Source of the DNA: JAJDXW01 sp965214795
Lineage (GTDB): Bacteria; Pseudomonadota; Gammaproteobacteria; HK1
Direction: 5' to 3'
Length of the DNA stretch: 64,000 bases
Assembly: GCA_965214795.1 (NCBI GenBank)
Contig: OZ243976.1
Coordinates: 1,364,001-1,428,000, forward strand
The position numbers and the translations under genes were made by a program. Every line of letters starts with the position of its first letter. The first letter of the stretch is position 1. Under the pieces are notes generated by a model. It ran no database searches, was not told the DNA's origin, and saw only the letters and a list, made by a program, of their open reading frames with translations. Positions 26,006 to 34,400 of this stretch are shown in pieces.

Positions 26006-26200
26006 CCTCGTGGCACCTGATTACGTATGAACCTCATGTTCCCACCTCGTCAGGTGAAATCGGGGTCGAAGGGGTGCAATCCCCATCCGCATCCGGCCTG
26101 CTCACCAGTAGGCGCGGAACCCCGCTCCGACCCCGGTCTCACCCGGTCTCACCCGGGGGCGGGCCGGATGAGGATTGTGCGTAATCAGGTCGTGGCATGC
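26006..26200. repeat. Imperfect inverted repeat, possible small mobile element
   Basis: ACCTGATTACG at the left (nt ~26013) and CGTAATCAGGT at the right (nt ~26180), each with matching flanks (CCTCAT / ATGAGG), enclose ~150 bp. The ends are only partly conserved and no transposase is present. It lies in the rpe-trpD gap. Confidence 0.4.
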
Positions 26201-26226
26201 TCACGCGCCCGCCTCCCCCGCCCGCC

Positions 26227-27033
26227 TCACGCGCCGGCGGCGGGCGCCCCCGGCTCCGGCTCCGTCCCCGCCTCCGCCGCGCTCGCGCCCTCCGTCTGCC
26301 TTCCCGCCGCCCGACAGGATCCGTCCGCCCGGGATCCGTCCGCCGCGGCCCGCATCGCCGCGATCGTACCCGGGTAGTCCTCCGATCCGAAGACCGCCGA
26401 CCCCGCGACGAACGTATCCGCTCCGGCCGCCGCGATCACCGCGATGTTGTCGGTCCGGACGCCGCCGTCCACCCCGAGCCGGATCGGCGGCCCGCCCGCC
26501 GCCTCGTGGCGGTCGAGGACCACGCGCGCGGCGCGGAGCTTGGGGAGGGTCGCGGGCAGGAACGACTGCCCTCCGAAGCCCGGGTCGACGGACATGACGA
26601 GCACGAGGTCCAGCCGGTCGAGGGTCCGGCCGAGGCAGGCGAGCGGCGTGGCGGGGCTGAGCGCGATGCCCGCCTTGCAGCCGAGGTCGCGAATCAGGGC
26701 GAGCGATCGATCGGGGTGGTCCGTCCCCTCGGGGTGGATCGAGATCCACGCGGCGCCCGCGTCCGCGAAGTCCCGGATCAGACGGTCCACCGGGCGGGCC
26801 ATGAGGTGCACGTCGATGGGGGTCGTCCCCGCGGCGCCGGAGAGGGCCTTGCACACCATTGGCCCGAAGGTGAGGTTCGGGACGAAGTGATTGTCCATCA
26901 CGTCGAAGTGGATGAGGTCGGCCCCCGCCCGCACGACCCCCTCCACCTCCTCGCCGAGGCGCGCGAAGTCGGCGGAGAGGAGGGAGGGCGCGATCCACGC
27001 CGGGCGCCCGGCGGGAGCGGGTTGGGAGGCCAT
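26227..27033 (-). CDS. rpe: Ribulose-phosphate 3-epimerase with extra C-terminal tail
   Basis: The protein has 268 residues. Start MASQPAP at 27033 was chosen because the epimerase fold begins soon after with IAPSLLSADFARLGEEV. Catalytic and metal segments are DLIHFDVMDNHFVPNLTFGP, DVHLMARPVDRLI, LVLVMSVDPGFGGQSFLP and RLGVDGGVRTDN. It interconverts ribulose-5-phosphate and xylulose-5-phosphate. The fold ends near residue 225; the last ~43 residues are an Ala/Gly/Arg-rich tail. The position upstream of trpD is as in several gammaproteobacteria, though gph, trpE and trpG are missing here. Confidence 0.93.
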   Translation of the reverse strand: MASQPAPAGRPAWIAPSLLSADFARLGEEVEGVVRAGADLIHFDVMDNHFVPNLTFGPMVCKALSGAAGTTPIDVHLMARPVDRLIRDFADAGAAWISIHPEGTDHPDRSLALIRDLGCKAGIALSPATPLACLGRTLDRLDLVLVMSVDPGFGGQSFLPATLPKLRAARVVLDRHEAAGGPPIRLGVDGGVRTDNIAVIAAAGADTFVAGSAVFGSEDYPGTIAAMRAAADGSRADGSCRAAGRQTEGASAAEAGTEPEPGAPAAGA

Positions 27034-27240
27034 GTATCGAGTATACAGGGCGGCGGGTGACCGAGGCCGGGCGAGCGGGGCGCGGGCCGGCCGGGTCAAC
27101 TGCAAACTTGATCCTGACTGCGTACGAAGCTCGGCTTTCGACCGCCAGGCCGCGCATTCCCGGGTTCGGTCGGGTCACTGCGAACCTTCCGGCGGTTCGT
27201 GCCGCCCACCACGATTGCGTCCTGGGATTGCGTCCTGGGG

Positions 27241-27310
27241 GAGCATCCTGGCGCCCTCGCGACGAGGGTCGGTGATTCTTTCGGGTTGGCCCGAAAAACT
27301 CACCGACTTC
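27241..27310 (+). repeat. Dispersed repeat copy with large hairpin
   Basis: The repeat GCATCCTGGCGCCCTCGCGA, then GGTCGGTGATTCTTTCGGG, is followed by the inverted half CCCGAAAAACTCACCGACTT. TCGGTGA pairs with TCACCGA and CGGG with CCCG. The same sequence occurs at 27466 and, inverted, at 30809. Confidence 0.7.
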
Positions 27311-27465
27311 CTGCTGCGGCCGCCAATCCGCTCGCGGTAGCGGGCCGTACTCCCGCAAGCCGCTTCGACCGCGCGCACGCGCCAGTGTCAAGCCAGTGTC
27401 GACTACGCCTCGGCAGCGCGCACGCGCTCTTTCGGTCCGTGCGGCCCACTCCTCCTTGAGATCGT

Positions 27466-27511
27466 GGGGCATCCTGGCCCCCTCGCGGCGAAAGTCGGTG
27501 AGTTTTTCGGG
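27466..27511 (+). repeat. Dispersed repeat copy
   Basis: GGGGCATCCTGGCCCCCTCG, then CGGCGAAAGTCGGTGAG and TTTTTCGGG, are the same 45-bp unit as at 27241 in the same orientation. It ends 35 bp before the LLM gene start. Confidence 0.7.
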
Positions 27512-27545
27512 CTAAGGTGGCGCCGCGGCATCGGAGAGCGGTTGC

Positions 27546-28553
27546 ATGGACGTGCGGGATCGGAGGCGGCTTCACATCGGGGTGACGGCGTGGGACATGG
27601 GCTCGCCCGGTACCGCGGACCAGTTCGCGCGCCAGGCGGAGCGGGCGGAGTCGCTCGACCTCGACTCGTTCTGGCTGCCCGAGTTCCACTTCGACGAAAG
27701 CGTCCCGCTCCCTCAGCCGCTCCTTCCCCTCGCCGCGGTGGCCGCGCGTACCCGGCGCCTGCGGATCGGCACCGGCTCGTACCTCCTCCCCATCCGCCAT
27801 CCGGTGCAGGTCGCGGAGGAGGTGGCGGTGCTCGACCGGCTGTCCGCCGGCCGCGTGATCCTGGGCGTGGGGCGGGGCTACCGGGCGGGCCTCTTCGACG
27901 CTTTCGATGTGGCCGCGAAGGAGAAGCGGGACCGCTTCGAGCGCGCGCTCGACACGATGGTGGCGGCGTGGGCGGGGGAGCCGGTGGGCCGGGAGGAGGA
28001 GAACCGGGCGGTGCGGCTCGTTCCCCGCCCGGTGCAGAACCCTCACCCGCCGATCTGGATCGCGGCGTTCGGGCCGCGAGCGCTCGAGCAGGCGGGCCGC
28101 CTCGGGCTTCCCTATTTCGCCTCCCCGATCGAATCGATGGATGCGCTCGGCCGGAACTTCGCCCGCTTCCGCAAGGCGTGGGCGGCGGCGGGGACGGAGC
28201 CGGCCGCCGAGACCCCGATCATGCGGACCACGTTCATCAGCCGGGATCGGTCACGACTGCGCGCCGCCCGGGAGCGGCTCGCCGAGCAGGCCGCTTCGCT
28301 CGCGCGGTCGCCGGTCGGCGCCATCCGCCGCGGCGCAGGCGTCCGGCCGGAAGACTGGGCGCTGGTCGGAGAGCCGGAGGCGGTGCGCGACCGGATCGAG
28401 GGCTACCGCGAGCGGTTCGCGATGACCCATCTCGTCGCGTCCCGCACGCGCCTGACGGGGCTCGAGCCGGGTGACTTCGAGCGCTCCCTGGAGCACCTCG
28501 CCGCCCTCCGGGAGTCGCTGGACGGACAGGGAAGGTCTCATCAAGTCAGGTGA
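27546..28553 (+). CDS. LLM-class flavin-dependent oxidoreductase
   Basis: The protein has 335 residues, usual for bacterial-luciferase-like enzymes. It begins with DVRDRRRLHIGVTAWDMGSP. Family features: SLDLDSFWLPEFHFDESVPL, LRIGTGSYLLPIRHPVQVAE, EEVAVLDRLSAGRVILGVGR and PRPVQNPHPPIWIAAFGPRA. It uses reduced FMN or F420 for oxidation of an unknown substrate. The gene stands alone. A dispersed repeat lies directly upstream. Confidence 0.88.
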   Translation: MDVRDRRRLHIGVTAWDMGSPGTADQFARQAERAESLDLDSFWLPEFHFDESVPLPQPLLPLAAVAARTRRLRIGTGSYLLPIRHPVQVAEEVAVLDRLSAGRVILGVGRGYRAGLFDAFDVAAKEKRDRFERALDTMVAAWAGEPVGREEENRAVRLVPRPVQNPHPPIWIAAFGPRALEQAGRLGLPYFASPIESMDALGRNFARFRKAWAAAGTEPAAETPIMRTTFISRDRSRLRAARERLAEQAASLARSPVGAIRRGAGVRPEDWALVGEPEAVRDRIEGYRERFAMTHLVASRTRLTGLEPGDFERSLEHLAALRESLDGQGRSHQVR

Positions 28554-28659
28554 TGGAGGGCGGGCCATCCGTAACGCAGCGATTCACCCACGACCGCTCG
28601 CTCCGCCCGTGCCCCGCATCTCCTCGCCTCCTCGCCGGACTTCATGCGCGGCGCATCAT

Positions 28660-28803
28660 CAGCAGTTCTCATTTTGGCGCCTGACTTCACCCTGAGCCGC
28701 AAGCCGTCTTTTCCTTGCGACTCGATCCGGGGCCGATCGGGGGGCCGATCGACGGTCGTGCCGGTCTTGCAGCGGGACCCGACGAGCAAAATGAGAACTG
28801 CTG
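28660..28803. mobile_element. 144-bp inverted-repeat element, copy B
   Basis: Same ends (CAGCAGTTCTCATTTTG) and same length as the copy at 19460, in opposite orientation, ~90% identical inside. It carries no gene. It lies ~350 bp upstream of the AAA-ATPase-like gene and may have brought or separated its promoter. Confidence 0.75.
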
Positions 28804-29151
28804 TTGACCATGCAGGGCCTTTTTTTGTCGTGGCTGAGTGCCCGGGGCGGGTGCGGATCGGCCGGCCGTGCGATCGAGGGCCGCTTCATGGGGCGCGAAC
28901 CGATACGCGGACGACGAAATGCGCGCCCCGATTGCCTGCCGAACCGGCCCGGTACACCCGGCGCCGGACAAGAAACGAGCCCTGTTGACGGTGGCGGGGA
29001 CAGGACGGCTGCCGTATATCCGGCCTGTTGTCGAGGGGCGACCTGCGAGGCGGACGGGTGCGCAATCCCCGGAGACGACGCACCGGGGGCGGACGGGCGC
29101 CCCGTCCGGCAAGAAGGCATAATGCGCCGACGCGCGCCGCCGGGAGGGCCG
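28804..29151. other. Intergenic stretch before the AAA-ATPase-like gene
   Basis: About 350 bp. Both strands have open frames, but no recognisable family and no good ribosome binding site before those closest to the gene start. I see no gene. Confidence 0.5.
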
Positions 29152-30750
29152 ATGACGAGCACCGAACCAGAGCCGATGTCCGGAGCCGGGCGGCCGATCG
29201 CCGGCCCCCGGCGCAAGCTGCCCATCGGCATCCAGACCTTCCGCGAGATCCGCGAGGAGAACCATTACTACGCCGACAAGACCGCCTTCATCCGGCGGCT
29301 GGTGGACGAGGGCAAGCACTACTTCCTGTCGCGCCCGCGCCGCTTCGGCAAGAGCCTGCTCGTGGACACGCTGAAGGAGCTGTTCGAGGGCAGCGAGGCC
29401 CTGTTCGAGGGGCTGGACATCCATGACCGGTGGGACTGGTCGGTGCGCCACCCCGTCGTGCACCTCGATTTCAGCAACGGAAACTTCAAGGAGCCGGGCT
29501 ATCTGCATACGAACCTGATGGCGCAGTTGGACGCCCTCGAACGCCGGGCGTCCGCGGCGTCCGGATACGACAGCGGGCCCGAGCGTTTCGGCGCTCTCAT
29601 CGATGCGTTGCACGAGCGCTCCGGGCAGCGCGTCGTCGTCCTGGTCGACGAGTACGACAAGCCGATCCTGGACGCGCTCGACGCGCCGGACATCGCCCGT
29701 GCCAACCGCGACTCCCTGCGCGGGCTGTACGCGACGATCAAGTTCGCCGATGCGCACATCAAGTTCACCCTGCTCACCGGGGTGAGCAAGTTCTCCAAGG
29801 TCAGCCTGTTCTCCGGCCTCAACAATCTCAACGACATCACCCTGGACCCGCGCTACTCGGCCATCTGCGGCTACACCGAGTCGGACCTGGACACGGTGTT
29901 CGCACCGGAGCTCCCCGGCCTGGACCGGGAGGCCATCCGCGACTGGTACAACGGCTACAACTGGCTGGGCGAGGAGTCGGTCTACAACCCCTTCGACGTG
30001 CTGCTGCTGTTCGACCGCCGCCGGTTCGGCGCCTGGTGGTTCGAGACCGGCACGCCGGCGTTTCTGGTCGACACGCTGGTGGCGCGCGGCGTCGGCTCGC
30101 TGGCCCTGGACGGGATGCTCGGCAGCGACGCGCTGCTCTCCGCTTTCGACGTGGACCACATCGCCACCGAGGCACTGTTGTTCCAGACCGGCTACCTCAC
30201 CATCCGCCGCGCCGAGCCGCGCGGCGGGAGGATGTACTACCGGCTGGGCTACCCGAACCGGGAGGTGCGCCAGAGCCTGAACGAGAGCTTGTTGAACCGC
30301 TTGGCGGTGAACCCGTCGCGGCAGGCAGAGCACGGCGTGCGGCTCTACGACCTGTTGCTGGTCAACGACTTCGAGGGGCTCGAGGCGCTGTTCCGGGCGT
30401 TCTTCGCCGGCATCCCCTACCAGTGGCACGTAAGGAACGACATCGCCGACTACGAGGGCTACTACGCGAGCGTGTTCTACTCGTGCTTCGCGGCGGCGGG
30501 GCTGGACGTTCGGGTGGAGGACAGCACCAGCCACGGTCGGCTGGACATGGCGGTGCTCTTCAACCGCAACGTGTACCTGTTCGAGTTCAAGGTGGTGAAG
30601 TCGGCGCCCGAGGGTGCGGCCATGGCGCAGTTGCGGGAGAAGGGGTACGCGGATCGGTACCGCGGCCGAGGTCAGCCGATCCACCTGATCGCGGTGGAGT
30701 TCAGCGCCGAGACGCGCAATCTGGCGAGGTTCGAGACGGCGTCCGCCTGA
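29152..30750 (+). CDS. AAA-ATPase-like/PD-(D/E)XK nuclease-like protein (PF09820 + PF08011)
   Basis: 532 residues from ATG 29152 (GGGAGG at good spacing); an in-frame ATG at 29122 is the alternative. The N-terminus reads RKLPIGIQTFREIREENHYY, then ADKTAFIRRLVDEGKHYFLS and RPRRFGKSLLVDTLKELFEG, where RRFGKS is the shortened P-loop of this family. VVVLVDEYDKPILDAL is the Walker B-like segment. The C-terminal YASVFYSCFAAAGLDVRVED, GRLDMAVLF and YLFEFKVVKS form the PD-(D/E)XK-type core (D...EFK). These proteins occur in large, horizontally spread families; their function is not established and a role in defence or transposition has been proposed. It stands alone. Confidence 0.85.
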   Translation: MTSTEPEPMSGAGRPIAGPRRKLPIGIQTFREIREENHYYADKTAFIRRLVDEGKHYFLSRPRRFGKSLLVDTLKELFEGSEALFEGLDIHDRWDWSVRHPVVHLDFSNGNFKEPGYLHTNLMAQLDALERRASAASGYDSGPERFGALIDALHERSGQRVVVLVDEYDKPILDALDAPDIARANRDSLRGLYATIKFADAHIKFTLLTGVSKFSKVSLFSGLNNLNDITLDPRYSAICGYTESDLDTVFAPELPGLDREAIRDWYNGYNWLGEESVYNPFDVLLLFDRRRFGAWWFETGTPAFLVDTLVARGVGSLALDGMLGSDALLSAFDVDHIATEALLFQTGYLTIRRAEPRGGRMYYRLGYPNREVRQSLNESLLNRLAVNPSRQAEHGVRLYDLLLVNDFEGLEALFRAFFAGIPYQWHVRNDIADYEGYYASVFYSCFAAAGLDVRVEDSTSHGRLDMAVLFNRNVYLFEFKVVKSAPEGAAMAQLREKGYADRYRGRGQPIHLIAVEFSAETRNLARFETASA

Positions 30751-30808
30751 GCCCCGGCAAGCCCCGCCGCTTGTCGGATTGCACCTCCGGCCGAACCGAC
30801 CTGTCAGA

Positions 30809-30852
30809 CCGGGAAATCACCGACTTCCGTCGCGAGGGCGCCAAGATGCCCC
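30809..30852 (-). repeat. Dispersed repeat copy, inverted
   Basis: ACCGGGAAATCACCGACTTC, then CGTCGCGAGGGCGCCAAGAT and GCCCC, is the reverse complement of the units at 27241 and 27466. It lies 58 bp downstream of the AAA-ATPase-like gene. Confidence 0.7.
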
Positions 30853-31002
30853 GCGATCTCCATCCCGAGGACCGCCTCCGCCGCGGCCGCATCGCCGGCC
30901 ACCCGGACCCCACCCGCCTTGCCCCTCTTCCCGGCCGGCACCTGGGCCTTGACCACCACCGGCCCGCCGAGGCCCGACGGGTCCGGCTTGGGCAGTCATC
31001 GG

Positions 31003-31047
31003 CAGATGGATTGTCAACAGACAGATTGTCGACAGACAGATTGCAAA
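31003..31047 (+). promoter_or_regulatory. Three 15-bp direct repeats (iteron-like) upstream of the giant gene
   Basis: CAGATGGATTGTCAA, CAGACAGATTGTCGA and CAGACAGATTGCAAA stand head to tail at exactly 15-bp spacing. An AT-rich stretch with TATAAC follows (nt ~31060), unusual in this GC-rich DNA. This looks like an operator or protein-binding array with a promoter, ~430 bp upstream of the Calx-beta gene. The target gene is inferred from position only. Confidence 0.4.
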
Positions 31048-31318
31048 TAATTGAATTGATATAACAATATGCCTCTGTACGATGGCGGCTCCTGACACAC
31101 GGACGTTGACAAATGGGTCAAGAAGGCGTCGAATGGCGAGACCGTGGACCGACAAGAGCGGGCGGCATGTCGGGCGAGGCGCCAATCGGGGTTACCCGAA
31201 CCCCGGGTGTGAGGGGGGTGGAAGCGCTTGCGCCAAGCGCACGCCCGGTTGCGCGGCGCCGCGGACGTCCCCGAGGGGTGCGCAACTCGAGGACCCTTCC
31301 TGAACCTGCGGGGGGGGG
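31048..31318. other. Upstream region of the giant gene without a gene
   Basis: About 270 bp. TTGACA at 31106 is a possible -35 box without a good -10. The stretch ends in a G9 run (31310-31318) at which a small inverted-repeat element is inserted. No gene is supported. Confidence 0.45.
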
Positions 31319-31473
31319 CAATGGCATTCACTTAAGGCCATGTTTCCATCATGTTTCCCTCCGACGACACGGAGCGGGTTCCGTAACATGTTGATTTTGG
31401 CGGGAACAGAATTCAGCGAAAGCCCTCGGAATCGGGGCATCGGGCACGGATCCGCCTTAAGTGAATGCCATTG
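31319..31473. mobile_element. Small inverted-repeat element (MITE-like), copy 2
   Basis: Left end CAATGGCATTCACTTAAG and right end CTTAAGTGAATGCCATTG form a perfect 18-bp inverted repeat around ~119 bp. The flanks are G9 on the left and G7 on the right, consistent with a target-site duplication inside a G tract. There is no coding capacity. The right end carries an in-frame GTG (31461) leading through the G run into the giant gene. Confidence 0.8.
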
Positions 31474-31481
31474 GGGGGGGA

Positions 31482-34400
31482 GTGAACCGTCGTAGGCTCG
31501 CCCGCGGCATCCTGCCGATGGGGTTGCCGGGACTGCTGGGGCTACCGGGGCTGCTGATGCTTGCGGTCATCCTCTCGTTGCCGCCGGCGGACGCACAGGC
31601 CCAGGGCGGCGGCAGGGAGTTTCTGTCCGCAACTTTCACGCCTGTCTTCCTGCACCTCAGGATAGATGGTTGCCGCAATGGCTTTGACGTGGCGGGAGAA
31701 GACAAGTCGTGCACCCTCCTCGATATCCTGGACCGCCGCATCTTCGACTATCGCGGACAGACATTGTGGTTCGCGTGGATCGAATACACGCACGATGAAG
31801 GACAACCCGGCGCCGCCCGCTATCTGGATGTCGCGTTCGAGCCGGTCAGAGGCGGCGGGACCGCGAACATACGGCTCGACGACGGGCTGACGTTGACCAT
31901 CGCCGGCCAGAGTTTCACGCTGGATCGGCAGAGTGCGGTCGGCGCCGGGTCCAGCACGACCGCAAGCAGGTTTCGCTGGCCCGTTTCTTCCCGCGACTTG
32001 TTTCGAGCCGGGGAGTCCGTGTCCCTGGCCATGGCGTTTCCACGCCCCGGGATTTCCGTCTCTCCGGCGCGGCCGGTCGTCACGGAAGGGGAGGACGCGG
32101 CGTTCACCCTGGCGCGGACGCCGGATTATGCGGAAGCGCTGACGGAAGCGCTGGAAGTGTCGGTCGCGGTGACGGACGAGGATGGCGTCCTGGTGTCGGG
32201 GGCGCCGTCGAACGTGACCATCGGGGCCGGGGCCGCCACCGCCACGCTGCGCCTGGCCACGCGGGATCGGGAAGGTGCGCAGGACGATGCCGCGGTGGCG
32301 CTGGCGCTGCAATCGGGCGGCGCCTGGACGCTCGGCGCGCCGTCGGAAGCGGTGGTGACGGTGCGGGACGGCGACACCCAGGAGGTGACGGTCGCGGCGA
32401 CGCCGGCCACCGTCGCGCACGGCGAGGATGCGGTGTTCACCCTGACGCGGGTGGGCGATCGGACGGCGCCGCTGACCGTCAGCGCCACGCTGACGGACGG
32501 CACCCGGTCGCCGCCGCCGGCGACGCCGGTCAGCGCGACTTTCGGGGCCGGGGCCGCTACGGCCACGCTGCGCCTGGCCACGCGGGACGAGGAAGGCGCG
32601 CAAGCCGACGCCGCGGTGGTGCTGGCGCTGCGGGACGGCGCGGCATACGACACCAGGGCTCCGTCCCGGGCGACGGTCGCGGTGCGGGACGAAGGCCGGA
32701 AGCCGGTGACGATTGCCGATGCGGCGCCGGTGACGGAGGGCGGCGCGCTCGCGTTTGCGGTGACGCTGACCGAATCGTCCGATACGCAGGTCACGGTGAA
32801 CTACACCCTGGCAGGCACGGCGGCGGCGGGAACGGACTATGCGGGCAGCGCCACCGGCGTCCTGACCCTCGCGCCGGGGGTGACGGAGGGGACGATTCGG
32901 GTCGTGACGCTCGATGACGGCGTCGACGAGCCGGAGGAGACGGTCCGGGTGCAGGTCGTCAGCGTCGCCAGGACCGGCTCCTTCGAGTTGGTCAGCCCGG
33001 GCAGCATCGAAGCCGCGGGCCGGATCCTGGACGACGATCTTCCGGTGGTGACGGTTGCGGCGGATGCGCCCGCGGTCGTAGAAGGCGGGGATGCGGCGTT
33101 CACCCTGACGCGGGCGGGAGACCTGTCGGTTGCGCTGGAAGTGCCGGTGACGGTGACGGATCCCGGCGGGGTGCTGGCGGCCGCGGCGCCGTCGAGCGTG
33201 GCCTTCGGGGCCGGGGACGCCGCGGCCGCCCTGCGCCTGGGCACGGTGGACGACGAGGTTGACGAGTCCGACGCCGCGGTGACGCTGGCGCTGGGGGACG
33301 GCGCGACCTGGCGGCCGGGCGCGCCGTCGGAAGCGACGGTCACGGTGCGGGACAATGACGGGACGCCGCCGGAAGTCTCGATCGCCGATGCCGGGTCGGT
33401 GGACGAGGGCGGGACGCTCGAGTTTCCGATCAGCCTGAGTGGCCCGTTCCATACGCGGATCACGGTGGACTACACGCTGTCGGGCACGGCGGCCGCGGGG
33501 GAGGACCATGACGGCGCCGCCTCCGGCGCCGTGACCTTCGCGCCGGGAGATACGGAGAAGGTGGTCCGGCTGGTGACGGTGGATGACGGCGCCGACGAGC
33601 CGGAGGAGACGGTCGAGGTCACGCTGCTGGCGCCGGACCCGAGCCTTGCGACGCTGGGCGCGGTGTCCCGGGGCGCGGGCCGGATCTGGGACGGCGGTCT
33701 TCCGCGTGTGAGGATTGCGCCGGTTGCGGACGTGATCGTGGAAGGGGAGGACGCGGAGTTCATCGTGACACGGGAGGGGCCTCTGTCGGAACCGCTGACA
33801 TTCGATTATTTAGTCTCGGAACAATCCGATGCTGTCGCCAGGGAGACCTCGACGTTCGAGGCCGGCAAGCCTGCGGTGCGGGTGAGCTGGCCGACGCAGG
33901 ACGACGCGCTCTTCTCTGTTTTTTCTTCTGTCTTCGATATCGATGTGAGACTACTCACCGGACCCTATCGGTTACCTGGAGGTAATCATGCTGCCGTGGT
34001 TGTGCTGGAAGACGATCTGCCTCCGGTCGTGTCGATTGCCGATGCGGGGGCGGTGACGGAGGGCGGCGCGCTCGCGTTCCCGGTGACGCTGAGCGGTCCG
34101 TTCAGCGCACAGCTCACGGTGGGTTACCGACTTGGCGGCACGGCGGCGGCAGGAGACCATGACGGCGGCGCTTCCGGCGCCGTGACCTTCGCGCCGGGAG
34201 AGACGGAGAAGACGATCCGGCTCGTGACGGTGGATGACGGCGCCGTCGAGCCGGAGGAGACGGTCGAGGTCACGCTGACGGCGCCGGACTCGCGCCTTGC
34301 GACGCTGGGCGCGGCGACGGCCGCGGGCCGGATCCTGGACGATGACGGTGCGGTGGAAGTGACGGTTTCGGCGGTGTCGGAGCGGGTCGTCGAAGGCGCG

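Larger units (their letters stand above)
27034..27545. other. Divergent intergenic region with dispersed repeats
   Basis: About 510 bp between rpe (leftward) and the LLM gene (rightward). It holds two copies of a dispersed ~45-bp repeat, a direct repeat of ATTGCGTCCTGGG (27214-27239), and the 22-bp string shared with nt 3700. No gene is supported. Promoters for both genes should lie here, but no clear -35/-10 pair was identified. Confidence 0.6.
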
